NCBI GenBank assembly: GCA_037903475.1
Contig: JBAJFG010000047.1
Coordinates: forward strand, 3,696,001 to 3,760,000
Reading direction: 5' to 3'
Source: Ancylostoma caninum
Lineage: Eukaryota; Nematoda; Chromadorea; Rhabditida; Ancylostomatidae
DNA length: 64,000 bases
Both the position numbers and the translations under genes were made by a program. The notes beneath the pieces were generated by a model that saw only the letters and a list, made by a program, of their open reading frames with translations, ran no database searches and had not been told where the DNA came from. Below, piece after piece: positions 1-12,732 of this stretch; the stretch's first letter is position 1; each line of letters begins with the position of its first letter.

Positions 1-490
1 TGCTGGTTGAGCATCAAAGTTTAGTCGCGTCTCCGCTCCGGCGGAGACAAGGGGAGCCCAGCAAGACTCGTCAGGCTGGCTGAGGCCCGGGTAAAACCGT
101 GGCCCAGTGCAATGATTATTTTTGGACGAGCTTGGGTAAGCATCCACTTACCCAAGTCTGCAGTACGAACACAGCCCTGTGCCCAGATTGAGCTGCGATC
201 CTAGGTTTGAGACATGCAAACCAGTTCATCGCCCCCAAAACACAGCCTTCTAGGGGCGAATGCAGCTCGTGGGGCAACGAAATAAGCTTTCACCTCGCGG
301 TGTAACTGCTGTTGAAACGTGTTCGGGCTGCGTTTGTCGTCCCGGAATCTCTGAGTATGGAGCTAGTGACAAATTTCGACGCAGTATTCAAGTAGCACCC
401 TGTATTATTCTGCTGAACAACGAAATTAGTGAGAAATTCACAACTTATCAGGTGCTGCTTTGACAAGACAGCATTGAGATGTGGACTCAC
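1..490. other. Left edge: GC-rich repeat-like sequence and intron of the DEG/ENaC gene
   Basis: This stretch follows the last visible exon of the channel gene, which ends at 491 with a GTGAGT donor, so it should be intronic. Positions 1 to about 370 are clearly richer in GC than the surroundings and look like an inserted repeat, but no open transposase or reverse-transcriptase frame could be read. The TM2 exon expected next in the channel gene is not here, so it must lie beyond the window edge. Confidence 0.4.
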
Positions 491-3400
491 TTCATGTGTG
501 GTATGCTCCAGGATCTGTTCTTCTTGTTCAACCATGTTAAGGCACCGTTGCTGAATCCATGACCGTACGAATTATAGGCATGATACACTATACTATTACA
601 TTCGACTTTGCATTCACTGCATCTTGGAATATTGTAGAAATCGACACCTAAACAGATAATGGTAAAACTCGTCCTGAAGAATATCCATAAGAGATCTTAG
701 AGATCTTCGAAATAGTTAGCATGAACGTATGGTCCATTCGTTGGTATGGCAACTAAGTTCGTGGACTTGCCTTCGCGAATTCCATTAATTTTTGGCACAC
801 CGATTTTTGCCTTACTTCCGCATCATATGACAGCAGACAGCTCTGTGCAAGGCCCTCTAAATTTGGAACCGCAAGATCTTTTCTCTCTGGGTGGGGGCAT
901 CGAATAATCGTGGTGGAGCCATTTAACTTCAGCTTAGGAAAGCCCGACCAAATTGCAGGCGCAATCCCTCTGGTAGTAGAACTGTTCCCAAATTTGACAA
1001 AATTCGCAAAAACCATCAATTTCCTTCAGTTACAACTCATTCAGGAAGTTCCTTGAACGCATTATTACATAAAATCCCCAGTCCCTGACGTCATATGCGT
1101 CTTTTTGATTATTGTTAATTTATAGTTCATGGTCCAACGTTTGTCTGTTCTATGGTTTTAGTCTTTTTTTACCAATATTCCTCATCTCATAAGTTCATTT
1201 TATGTAATAAATACATACAAGTTCACTCGAGAATTCTTTCCGAAATTTTTGGACAATTTTTCACTCTTTCTAATATAATCCACTAATCATTCTGTAGTTT
1301 GAATGATTCCTATGGCAGGTGGCTATTTACTACTCAATTTCATCGCAGCTGCCCAGGGTCTACCGACATAAAAGTCAAACATACATAAACCCCTTCACTT
1401 GAGGCGTCTTTATATGTGGAAAGCAATCCAAATCTGACCAAAACTTGATTTTCTTATGGAAATCTTTCTGAACAACGAGAGCAGAGTTAGCGATTTCATG
1501 CCTAGCCGTGGGTGACAGAAGAAAAGATTATCATGGTGATTTCCGAAGAAGATAGCACCATACCTTAAAATATCCCCCTAATTCATTTTCAAAGAATGGA
1601 GGATCTGTAGGATGTAATAGGTTTGAAGAGAATTACAGTCATTTGTAAGACTTCATTAAAGCGCGTCAGTGCGGCACTCTATATTAACGTCGTTCTTGAA
1701 AAGGAATCACTTTTCAGAGGAAAGCCATTCTTTCCTGGCAAGACAATGAAATAGATGTGAAAAGTACTGCACTGGATTGAATTGTGCTAGCTAAAACAAA
1801 CTCTCAGGTGTATTTGTGATTTAAAAATTCAGAAAAAAGGCAAAACAGTCAGAAAAACAGAATTTTTGTCGAGTATAGATACTTTGTAGAACGCACCGTT
1901 CACTGTCTTCCTGATATGGTCATCAATACAGCGCACTGTTTGAAACGGAGTGCACATCGCATATGCTAAAAATACGTAAGTTCTCACAGCATTCTTCAGA
2001 CGAAACCAGCAATAGAACTTACAGTGATCAATATTGTAAGTGAACGGGCTACATCCACACTTCTCATTGAAGAAGTTCGCTTTGCACTTGGAATCACAGT
2101 TCGCTGCAGAGTACGGCAGCTCAGACTGGAATCCTTGTGGCCATTTTGATGTGCAGTTGCCCCATTGGTCAGTGGATAGTAGTTTGTACTAAAATACAAG
2201 CACAAGCAGGACTTCTACGCACCCTTAACTACGGGGACTCAAAAAAAGTACTCACGCTACTTGTCGATATGGCCGAGTACACTCGTGTACTTGGCGATAC
2301 ACTGATACCCTCGGATACAAGGTACGGAATGGTGTCCGGAGCATGCACGTAGTACCGAAAACCATTTTCAAAATCATCCGCAAATATCGGATCGGCATCA
2401 TCTGAATATAAATGGAAATATGATTCTGAAAGAGATTCAAACTATTGAAATGAAGCAGAAGCATAAAGCTAATTGACAATTAAAAACCAGGAATAATTTC
2501 CCAGGCATTCCAAAATGACTTAATATTAGCATTAATACAAGTACTAGTAGGTGTTAATCAATAGAGAAAGAATTGAAAGAAGCCCCGTGGATGAAATTTT
2601 GGATGTCAAGGGTGAGAATATTGATTAGTGTACGTTTCAAGGTTGCGAGAATGTTCTGTGCAGAATTCTCCAAAATTTCCTCTATCGAAAAACCAATGAA
2701 ATAGATCTGTGCGGCATTGCAGGATTTTCGAGGGCATTCGTCAAGTTATTGCTCTAAGTGTATATAAAGCCAACAGTGGACCACTATTCCAACTATATGC
2801 ATCATCAGCACAATTTAAAAAGGGATTTCCCAATAATTCGCAGGACACCTAATCCAATCGCCTTGACTTCGAGAACTCTTGAGATGTTACCATGCCTCAC
2901 ACACCATCAAGTCACATAGCTTGCTATCGCAAAGGAACGACAGTGTAAAATCCGAGTTGAAGGTAGACAGATTGCCAGCCAAAAAGACCAGGTTCAAATG
3001 GTCAGTTGTTTTTAAAGAAAGAAGGTTAAAAAATAGGAACTTTGTGCCATACCATCCATACGCGCCATACACTCCAACTTTTGCTGTTTTCGACAAAGAT
3101 CAAGCACATCGCGCTGGGACAACGCGGCCCTTGTCTAAACTAGTTTTCTCCTAGAGGCAAATTCTCACCTAACTCTCCTTCTCGAGAAATTCACACATCC
3201 TGGACGACGAAAATTCTGGAGAACGCTAACCAAGTGAGTTCTGCGCAAGTAATCCGTGATTGAATTACGGAGCAACGCATTGTATCACATCAAAAAGGGT
3301 GTGACATGAATAGTTCACTCGTGCAAGGCACCGGTCACTTTTTCCAAAGGGCGAGAGGTCCGCCACTCCATCAAAAATAGTCCGCAACCTTCTTAAGATT

Positions 3401-6400
3401 TTTTCATGTACAGTTGCTATTGAGAGCTAATGCGGGTACCATTTCTGCAAGAAAAAAAAACCTCAAAAGCAACTATTGGTGATACGTTGCCTCAGCGTTC
3501 TTTCGCTGAAGACACCTTCTCCTCATGTTAGTGATATTAAATCGGGCGTTGATTAATTGTTGGTTTCACAGACTTCACACTTCTGGGAAAAGGATATTAG
3601 TGTTGGTGACGATCATGATTGAATGAAAACGGAAGATATCATAACAACTTCCTTGCCAACCTAATATCACAACAAAAGTGGACCTACACACTGGAGCTAC
3701 ACACACCTAATCTATACACGGTGGCCTTGCACATTACTACACACTACTTACCTTCTCCCTCACCGATTAGCTTGTGACTATTATCTCGTCCATTACCTGA
3801 ATTTGTTTTTATGCAAGGAAACACTCGTTCCTCTACATGGCTTAGGGGAAATCAGCGATCTAAGCAATGTCCCGAGTAGTGAGAAATAGCTATGCTAACT
3901 GGGCAGTTTATTCAGCATTTCGAATAGGTTCGAGTAGTAATGAATTCGAAGAAGCTAAAACGTGGCTAGATCATCTTTCATATCCATTTTTCTCAAGCTA
4001 CTACGTCGGTGACCACATCAGTGAAACTGCTTATTACGGCACGAGAACATACCGCCAGTTCCGTCAAACTGCTCTTCAAGATGGGCATCCAGTATGATTT
4101 GCAAACTGAAATAAAAATACAACTGTATAATTTATAACATTTAAAGGAATGATCAGAGTTGAGAAGGTCAACAGGCTCCTCAAAGCAATCTCGTAATACG
4201 CAAGATTCAAAGCCAGAGCGCAGAAAAATTGAAGAGGCGGAGTTGGGGAAAGTATCGCTCACCCACCCTGCTGTTACGCCAGTTTCCATCTGCTTTTGCA
4301 TCCAATCTCTGCCGGAATTGCGCATATCCAGTCTGCAAAGACATATATGTAATTTTAATCTAATCCTATAACCTTTTATTCTCAGTTACGCATTATAGTA
4401 GTTGCAGTAAATCCTGACAGTACACAGTGGAGAAGCCTATATCTGGTAAAACATATATAACCTCACTCGTCTTGGCTCCCAATAATCTTCAGGGATTTTT
4501 CTGTTCGAAAGATACGAAGAGCATTGCAACTTTCTCCGAAGGGACTTCATGTGGAAGTCTGACCATTTTTGTTGTGCATTTGACGTGTTGTGAAGTCCAG
4601 CCGCTGACGCTTCTTGTCCAACGGTTGCCATTGAGACGCATTATGAATCCGGCCAACTGATTCTACTTAACTTGACGTGAGCGGCTACGTCTCTTATCTT
4701 CAACTGTTGGCGTGGGGTGCAACGCCGGATTACAGCCCTCACTTGAGTGAGGGAGGTTATCCCTAGCCTCACTTTCTCGAATGAGCGTTCGATGACCCCG
4801 ACTGTATTCTCATCTCCGCTGCGTAACATCCAGCGTACGTTAATGCGGGGCCAACCGTTATGTTGAAGAGTTGGGCATGGAGTTCATTACGTCCTTTATC
4901 CAGATCTGTGCTTCCCAGACCGTTCGCTTCCTCCTGCCCAGCTCTGGAGCGAGGTCGTTCATTAAGTTGACACCCGAACCTCGATATACGTAGCTGGAGC
5001 ATTATGGTCGCTTAGTTGGGCGGGAATGCGGCACAGTTGAGCCAGAAAAGGGCATCCGAGTCATGCATTTTCCATGAACATCGCGTTCGTCAGACGTAGA
5101 TTGGAGATCGATTTTCCCCCACAAGTTGTACAAGTCGATCAGCATCCGTTCGGCTTGGCTGATTGTTGGCGTTACAAGGACGACGTGAAGCGAGGATGGT
5201 TAAGAGGTGAAGCGAAGATGGTTAAGTCGAAGGCCATCAGCTTGCACTTCCATGGTACCCCATGCTAGCCCTCATCTCCTGGCCGATAACTGCAAATGTC
5301 CTGAAAGTCTTCTTTCTTGTACAGCAGCACGGTCCTGCTGGTCTTCCATTGATCAGGTAGCTTGCTTTCAAACAGTTACTGTGTGAGAAGCGAAGCCAAA
5401 GAGCTGATCAGGGCTGGAGTAGGTTTTCTTAGATGTTCTAGTCGATTCATGTCTGGACCTGGTGCTGTACGATTCTTCACCGTCTTGCAGGTATGTTGGA
5501 CTTCGAAAAGGAGAACCGATGGGATGCCAAATCCGTCCTCCGTAACTGAAGTGGGGAGAGGAGGAGGCGGCTGTCGAAGAGATACGAGTAGAAGTCGTAG
5601 ATGAGCTTCTCCATCACTCGTCTATATGAAGAAATTGTTCCTGCTGGGCGCCAAAGGGGGACATATATCATAACATAACATAAACGTATAGCCTACATAG
5701 TCATTCCAAAATAACCTTATTGACCTTCCGCTTGAGTTTCTCCTCTTTGCCGGTGAAAAAAGGAGACTTTGAGCAAGTTAACATGCTGATATCAACACTA
5801 TCAGTACTTTAATGAAGATATTGGCAGTTGTTCTCACTACTTTTGAGTAAATGATGTAGTAATACAAGCCAAGTGGATTAATATAGCAATTAATTTTATA
5901 CGATATTGTAATTTATGGATATAGCAAATAAGTGAGGAAAACTCACTTAAAGCACTTTCCTAGATTGGTAATTACTACAGACATGTACTGACAGCAGTTG
6001 AATTGCCGCCCTCCAAATGAGCAAATCATCATGGATTCCTCACAGTTGAACCTATATGATATCACATTTCGTCTACACTATCGACATTCTTGAGAGAATG
6101 TACTGATTGTACAACTTTACCCTGCATCCAAGAAAAATCCTTCCACGGTGAAGTTGGGATGCTTCGCTTTATAGACTTCGAGTGCTTTTTCACCTGAATG
6201 ATGAAGAGAGGATAGACTGTTGGAGTCTTGCGAATCAAAATGAGCAGATTCAAAATGATGAAACAAACCAACCTTCAAAATGATGGTGGAGAATGAAAAT
6301 AAATAAGAATTCAGCCATCATAGGTATGGAAATGAGTGCAACGATACAATAGTAGTGATATGAGAAAAAAAAACGAAAACTATATTGAGAAACTGCTTAC

Positions 6401-9400
6401 CTACATGCAAGTTTTCTCGATCAGATGTCCAATACAAAGAACTGGCATCAATGAGGAATTCCATAAGATAATCCAGAAGATCGTCGGAAACATCACCCGT
6501 CCTGTTTAATTCTGCAAAACAACACCATGCAACAAAAATGCCTTCGAAATTCGCCGTTTATGTAACTGAACTACGACTGCTCTACTGGCATCAATGTCAG
6601 TAGACGAAGCAAAATTACTCACTCTTGATATAACTCTTCTTTACTGGATTGAAATTACACAACGTAACCAACGGAAATTCGATTCCATGGTCTTCTATGA
6701 GGAATGAAGCCTAAACAAAGCAGTGCTCAACGCGCTCTATTTAGTCTTTACCAAAAAAAAACGATCTATAAGCTGCGTGAGAAGCCTCTGGTCAAGAAAA
6801 ATTTCTCTGTAAAGAGGTGAAGAAAAGGAAATCGAAAATTCAGAAACTAACACTTATTTTAGTTGTTTTAAACATATATCATAACTCAACACACAGAGAT
6901 TCTTTATGCGTTTAGAGCGGTAGCTTCTCAAACAGCAATGGAGATATCAACTCCGCACGCATGTATATTTTATTGGGTGTTAACATAAGTCCTAGCACTT
7001 TTTTCGGAAGCAGTTTTCTCCGCCTATATGTCATAGCAATTTTCTCACTAGGTAGTCAATTATTCTATCGTCATTGCGGCTATCATGGTGAGCATCACGG
7101 TTATTCTCTCTTCTGGTACAGCTCTGATCCTATCGAACTTGTTGGATTAGGTCCTGTAGATGTGATGTGGTATTTGAAAGGTAAATCATACTATCTTCGA
7201 CTTTTCCAGGCTCTGGTTAAGATGACTACGCCGAAACTTTAAGGGCTATTTATACTTAGGTGTGTGCGTCAGATGCACGCTTTCATTTGCGAAGGATTTT
7301 AAATGGAGACTGGTCAACGCGGCATGTGCATCAGTGCTGTAAGTTACTAACGTAACGAGTTAACGCATTAACGCGTAACGGCCGTTTTTGGCCTAACGTA
7401 ACGAATTAACGAATTAACGAAAAGCCCCAAAATTCGTTAATAGACCAAATAGTATCTGAGATGCGTACTTCTCTCGCCTTACACAACTTTCTCGTAATAT
7501 ACAGCAAATTATAGGCATAATCGAAATATGATCTGCAGCATGTCACCTGAAGAATAATATGCCTTGATTAATATCTTAACATCTTAGTTTTCATGAACTA
7601 AAGCCATGGTGGTTGGTACAGCTGTACAATTGTTGAGGTCAAATATGCTGATGAGTGCTCTCATAAATCTGCAACTACTTCAGGAAGTGGATGGGAACCT
7701 CACGCGGAAGGCACCACTCCCTACTGACCCTTTTGAGTATTGGAGGAGCGATATTAACATATCGAAATTCCTTCATATCAAAATGGTGGGATACAAACAC
7801 TTTTCGCACCGGCAACTGAGTGCCTCGCTTCAGCAGCTTGATTATGTCAGATCTAAGAACCAGCTTAAGCAGAGAAAACTTGGAAAAAGTGCTCTCTTTG
7901 CACCATAACATAATTATACGATTCTGAGGTACGCCTTGTCCTTTGAGTCTCTCAATTCCTCCTATGAAACCTGATATCTCAAGGGTTCGATATTTGGAGG
8001 AGCAAAAGTATTTTTTAAACATTAGGTTGTAGGGAAAGTTCTCGCAGTTTTTGAAACATTACATCCATTGACTTTCTGAAAAAAGAAAACACATCAAGAA
8101 ATGAATAAATCACCATTGCGTACTATCATTCTTCGCCAATTTTCGGGAAGCCTCCGGCACGGAACTGTAATAGCATTGACTCGAGAAAGTTACTCAACGA
8201 GCGATCCATGTCATCTCCATCATCTGACGCTTTCCCTTGCAAGGCGTTAGAGAGAGCCAGAAGTTGGCAATCTTTCAGCACAAGATCAGGCCTGTACGCT
8301 GGTGAAGCCAGCACCGTTAGGGTTTTACTTAAAATCCCAGAAGGAATAACTCCATTTCAACAAGTTCGCTTGCGAAACTTTGGATAGCTATGTCAACTGT
8401 CTGTCATCACACCTATTTTTGCTCGGAACACCCGCCAGCAACACAAACTTTACCATGAAGCGCACTAACTCGCGCCGTGAGGTAAGATAAGCCAGTGTGA
8501 AACGCAAACTGCTGGAACTCCGAATGTGAATCTATCAGTTTGCTAATAAGACTACAGACTGCTAGGACCATAAAAAGTCTGAGGGCAGGTTTCATTTTAC
8601 CCATACAAACAGTGAGGACTTGAGCCGCCGGTCGACCGGTCAACATGAGAACTAAAGACGCCTCTGCCGGGCTCATTAAAAGCAAATTTCTGAGTCAGCG
8701 ACAGCTGTTTATAGGTTCATTATCGAAAAGTATTATCACCGCCTGTGAGGAAGTAGCACTAAATATAACGACCCAGACACCTTGACGAGTGTGCAGTCAA
8801 CCAACTTAAAAAAGTTCCGGAACACAATAATAACGAATAATCTACAGGGCTCGGAGGGAAAGAAAACATATAGTGAGAAATTGCTAGATAATGATAGGAA
8901 GGTATACCCACTTGAGATACAGTAGGATGGTTGGCATACATCTGTATTAGGGTCGCCGTCTGCTTCATTAATAACGCTAATGACGTAATCATCATAATGA
9001 TCCAAAACCCAAATGAGCATTTCTTCCCGTAATAAATACGTTTTGGACCGTGTAGCGTGGTGTTGTCTGAAATAGTAATAATTTTGTTCGACGACTCGAA
9101 GATCACAGAATAGATAATCCGGATTTCAACTACCCCTCCCCTTTTTTTATTGTGTCGCCCGTTTTTGCTAATGATTTTATACTACTACAGGTCATTAACG
9201 TGCTACTCACCTGCAAAATGCTTCGACTCCCGTCTTATCGACCCAAGCCCTTCTGTTTCTTTGATTCTCCTCAGGTGCTCCGCCGGAACTTCCAAAATAA
9301 TTTGTGATGCTCGTTTTTTAAGACGACTAGTGGACTCAAATATAGATCCGCGTGAAGTGTAACTGAAAGTGCAAATATACTGAAATGATGTCTACGTAAC

Positions 9401-12400
9401 TGGCCTCTTCGAAGAAGCAAATCTTGGGACTACATTAAACTCTGAGGAAATTCATAGATGATAGTGTCGTAGGTACAACCATTCACATAACCAAATAAAT
9501 AAAGAAAATCCAAAGATATTTGGAGGAGCTGAGATATTTTTCAAATATTAGGTTGGAGGGAAAGTTCTCGCGGTTTTTGAAACACTACATTTATTGACTT
9601 TCTGGGAAAAGCTAAACACATCAAAAAAAAATGAATAAATCACCATTGCGTACCATCACTATTCGCCAATTTTCGGGAAGCGTTTCGATGCCTTCGGCAC
9701 AGAACTGTAACATCATTGACTCGAAAAAGTTGCTCAACCAGCGATCCAAGTCATCTTCATCATCTGACGCTCTCCCTTGCAAGGCGTTGGAGAGAGCCAG
9801 AAGTTAGCAATCTTCCAGCACAAGATCAGGCCTGTACGCTGGTGAAGCCAGCACTTGGCATCCCAAGTCGTGTAGCTTCTGACGAACCACTCATGATGTG
9901 AGTGAACGAGTATTGTCGTGCTTGACTAGGATCGTGCGGTAATTCGGACCTTTCCCTGCAAGTTTTGTGACCATTCTATCCAGCCTCTGACAGTACATGT
10001 CTGGCATGAGGCAAGTGTAGCGTGGCGGTACCTTGCAGTGTATGATGCCTTTGCAATCACACCAAACACAAATCATGACATTCAGAGGGTGAAGACCTGC
10101 CTTTGGCTGCGGCTCATGCTGCCCATCCTTGTTAACCCAATTGGGCTGCACTTGATGTTGACATACAGACACCACTTCTCATCTTCTGTGAAAGGTGGAC
10201 TTCAGCCAGTTCTTTTTGTGCCTGTACGAAGGCAATTGAGTAGCCATCTCTGCACATCGCTGGAGATCGCACCTGGTCAGATCATGATCACTCACTGTGG
10301 TCATTTTTCACCTTGCCCAATTGACGCAGATGATCGGTGATGGTGGTAAAGTGAACAGCCAAGACTTGTGTCCTTTCACACATAGTTTGCAGTGGATCTG
10401 AATCTACCAGCTGCTGTAATCGTCCATTGTCGACTCCGAATGCGTGTTTCGACCATGCGGAAACACTGAGGTCGAAGGCGCCAACACCAACTGGACCAGT
10501 CTTGTGCACTGTGTTCGGACACTTTACCGTCCCCAAATACAGCACTAATGCGGCGACTGAATGTGATCGCTGATTCAGCAGACTTGAAACCGTATATTAA
10601 AAGGCCGCAAATGTACTGTTTTGGAAAATCCATGTTCCTGGAGGGGGTTGTGCAGGTATTCATAGATAGTGATACTAATAAAATTGCACATACCTGACCT
10701 CCTTATACGTATATACACAAATGACTGGTCGCTGCAAGGCAGCGCAAGGTTAGAAAAAGTACACATTTGAAAACCGCGAGAACTTTCCCTACAACCCAAT
10801 AATTTATGAAGCGCAGAGAGTAAAAAAAATTCACTTTAGAGAATGCGTGAAGAATCCAATTGAGGGGGCTGGTAAAGAACAGAACATAATATGAAAAAGA
10901 GAATAAATGTATACAAATCAATAAGTGGAAAGTGAAGAGAAGGAAAATAATTGAACGAAAGAATAGACGAAATAATTAATGTGATGAATGAATGAATGAA
11001 TGAGTGAGAATGAATGAATGAATGAATGAATGGAGAGATGAATGAATGAATGAATGAATGAATGAATGAATGAATGAATAAGTGGAGAGATGAATGAATG
11101 AATGAATGAATGAATGAATGAATGAATGAATGAATGAATGGAGAAATGAATGAATGAATGAATGAATGAATGAATGAATGAAACGAATGAATGAATGAAT
11201 GAATGGAGAGATGAATGAATGAATGAATGAATGAATGAATGAATGAATGTGATGAATGAATGAATGAATGTGATGAATGAATGTGATGATTGAATGAATG
11301 AATGAATGAATGTGATGAATGAATGAATGAATGTGATGAATGAATGAATGAATGAATGTGATGAATGAATGAATGAATGAATGAATGAATGAATGAATGA
11401 ATGTGATGAATGAATAAATGAATGAATGTGATGAATGAATGAATGAATGGAGAGATGAACGGAATGAATGAATGAAACGAATGAATGAATGAATGAATGA
11501 ATGAATGAATGGAGAAATGAATGAATGAATGAATGAATGAATGAATGGAGAAATGAATGAATGAATGAATGAATGAATGAATGGAATGGAGAAATGAATG
11601 AATGAATGAATGAATGAATGAATGAATGAATGAATGAATGAATGAATGAATGAATGAATGAATGAATGAATGAATGAATGAATGAATGAATGAATGAATG
11701 AATGAATGAATGAATGAATGAATGAATGAATGAATGAATGAATGAATGAATGAATGAATGAATGAATGAATGAATGAATGAATGAATGAATGAATGAATG
11801 AATGAATGAATGAATGAATGAATGAATGAATGAATGAATGAATGAATGAATGAATGAATGAATGAATGAATGAATGAATGAATGAATGAATGAATGAATG
11901 AATGAATGAATGAATGAATGAATGAATGAATGAATGAATGAATGAATGAATGAATGAATGAATGAATGAATGAATGAATGAATGAATGAATGAATGAATG
12001 AATGAATGAATGAATGAATGAATGAATGAATGAATGAATGAATGAATGAATGAATGAATGAATGAATGAATGAATGAATGAATGAATGAATGAATGAATG
12101 AATGAATGAATGAATGAATGAATGAATGAATGAATGAATGAATGAATGAATGAATGAATGAATGAATGAATGAATGAATGAATGAATGAATGAATGAATG
12201 AATGAATGAATGAATGAATGAATGAATGAATGAATGAATGAATGAATGAATGAATGAATGAATGAATGAATGAATGAATGAATGAATGAATGAATGAATG
12301 AATGAATGAATGAATGAATGAATGAATGAATGAATGAATGAATGAATGAATGAATGAATGAATGAATGAATGAATGAATGAATGAATGAATGAATGAATG

Positions 12401-12711
12401 AATGAATGAATGAATGAATGAATGAATGAATGAATGAATGAATGAATGAATGAATGAATGAATGAAATGACTCACCGTTGTTTCTCGGGAGGGGTTGGTG
12501 AATCAGTAGAACTATTATGCTCATCTGGAAGATTATGCGGCAGAAGAAAAGACACCTACAATTCTCATTTGTCTACTTCCGCTCACGCATATCTAGATGT
12601 TCACCTTGAGTTCCTGAGGAGTATAATACTTACCCGTGTGTCTCCATTAGAAGGGACCTTTGACAAACTTCCATCTGATTCAATATTAAGTGAAGGTACT
12701 TTTAACGTCAT
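491..12711 (-). CDS. DEG/ENaC (degenerin/ASC) cation channel subunit, 15 exons, 3' end outside window
   Basis: Exons, 5' to 3': 12634-12711, 12476-12555, 9211-9362, 8912-9066, 6623-6710, 6401-6511, 6121-6193, 5947-6051, 4267-4332, 4053-4105, 3753-3797, 2256-2401, 2023-2188, 1897-1965, 491-647. They total 1544 nt and codon phase agrees at all 14 junctions. The product starts with a cytoplasmic N-terminus. Next comes the HG gating motif (TTLHGPKRIYYG) directly before TM1 (FGFWIIMMITSLALLM), then the family signature FPLVTLCNFNP. The Cys-rich extracellular domain includes GGRQFNCCQY, GLQIILDAH, GFRYYVHAP, WGNCTSKWP, NEKCGCSPF and IPRCSECKVEC. Known for the family: trimeric sodium-permeable channels with two membrane spans, acting in mechanosensation, proton or peptide sensing. 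TM2 and its selectivity filter lie left of position 491, so gating class and orthologue cannot be named. The start ATG is 15 nt after a TTTCAG acceptor. Introns carry RTE, hAT and mariner debris and a giant (TGAA)n array. Confidence 0.93.
4430..5690 (-). pseudogene. Truncated, degraded RTE-type non-LTR retrotransposon
   Basis: Minus-strand frames match the 3' half of the intact RTE at 50968-54305, from the segment before the RT core (GTISSYRRVMEKLIYDFYS) to the C-terminal region (VIERSFEKVRLGITSLTQVR). The reading frame is broken many times. About 450 bp is missing compared with the intact copy, including most of the fingers/palm region up to the FADD motif, and the 5' endonuclease half is absent, as usual for 5'-truncated insertions. 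It sits in the intron between channel exons 8 and 9. Confidence 0.85.
7332..7935 (+). pseudogene. hAT transposon remnant (C-terminal transposase dimerisation region)
   Basis: Around 7715-7930 three plus-strand frames together give the hAT C-terminal signature: DPFEYWRSD, then FAPATECLASAA, then after a one-base shift LIMSDLRTSLSRENLEKVL. This corresponds to the family pattern YW...PATS..SER.FS.AG....R.sLspenvekllfL. Upstream, 7332-7440 begins CAGTGCTGTAAGTTACTAAC and is rich in TAACG/CGTTA palindromes, which resembles a hAT terminus. The catalytic N-terminal two thirds are missing and no 3' terminus was found, so this is an internally deleted, dead copy in intron 4 of the channel gene. Confidence 0.65.
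8023..8317 (-). pseudogene. Truncated mariner element (C-terminal transposase end plus one TIR)
   Basis: Begins with the same TIR as the element at 9548 (TTAGGTTGTAGGGAAAGTTC) and reads on the minus strand into the mariner C-terminus (SPAYRPDLVL, SLSNFLESMLLQF). It stops abruptly near 8317, so about 950 bp of the element is absent. The roughly 30 bp before the TIR (7990-8022) also resemble the flank of the larger copy at 9517-9547. Confidence 0.8.
9548..10799 (-). mobile_element. Mariner element with both TIRs, transposase frameshifted
   Basis: 1252 bp bounded by TA (9546-9547 and 10800-10801) and by about 30-bp inverted repeats (TTRGGTTGKAGGGAAAGTTC). The minus strand encodes a broken mariner transposase: N-terminus MDFPKQYICGLLIYGFKSAE near 10633, then DNGRLQQLVDSDPLQT, the first catalytic Asp in EDEKWCLYVN, PKAGLHPLNVMICVWCDCKG, the second Asp in KHDNTRS, and a degraded third Asp in YRPD. 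At least three frameshifts separate these blocks, so it is not autonomous. It lies in intron 2 of the DEG/ENaC gene. Confidence 0.9.
10984..12466. repeat. Giant (TGAA)n tetranucleotide microsatellite, about 1.48 kb
   Basis: Positions 10984-11592 hold imperfect GAAT repeats broken by GGAGA, GTGA and similar variants. From 11593 to 12466 the run is uninterrupted, 874 bp or about 218 units. The minus strand is open in all frames as (SFIH)n because the 4-bp period has no stop on that strand, so the 499 and 562 residue open frames here are artefacts. The array is in intron 2 of the channel gene and ends 3 nt from the GTGAGT donor hexamer at 12470-12475. Long perfect arrays are prone to assembly collapse, so the true length may differ. 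Confidence 0.97.
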
Positions 12712-12726
12712 ATGTTGAGCGTTCTG

Positions 12727-12732
12727 CTGAAA
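12727..12732 (-). promoter_or_regulatory. Putative SL trans-splice acceptor of the DEG/ENaC gene
   Basis: TTTCAG on the minus strand, 15 nt upstream of the proposed ATG at 12711. In nematodes such a site directly before the start codon is the usual spliced-leader addition site. The same frame is open upstream of it, so an additional 5' coding exon cannot be excluded. Confidence 0.5.

Noticed and set aside
10836..12524. Open frames of 562 and 499 residues of (SFIH)n on the minus strand
   Set aside because: They arise because a TGAA repeat has no stop in any frame on that strand; the region is intron 2 of the channel gene.
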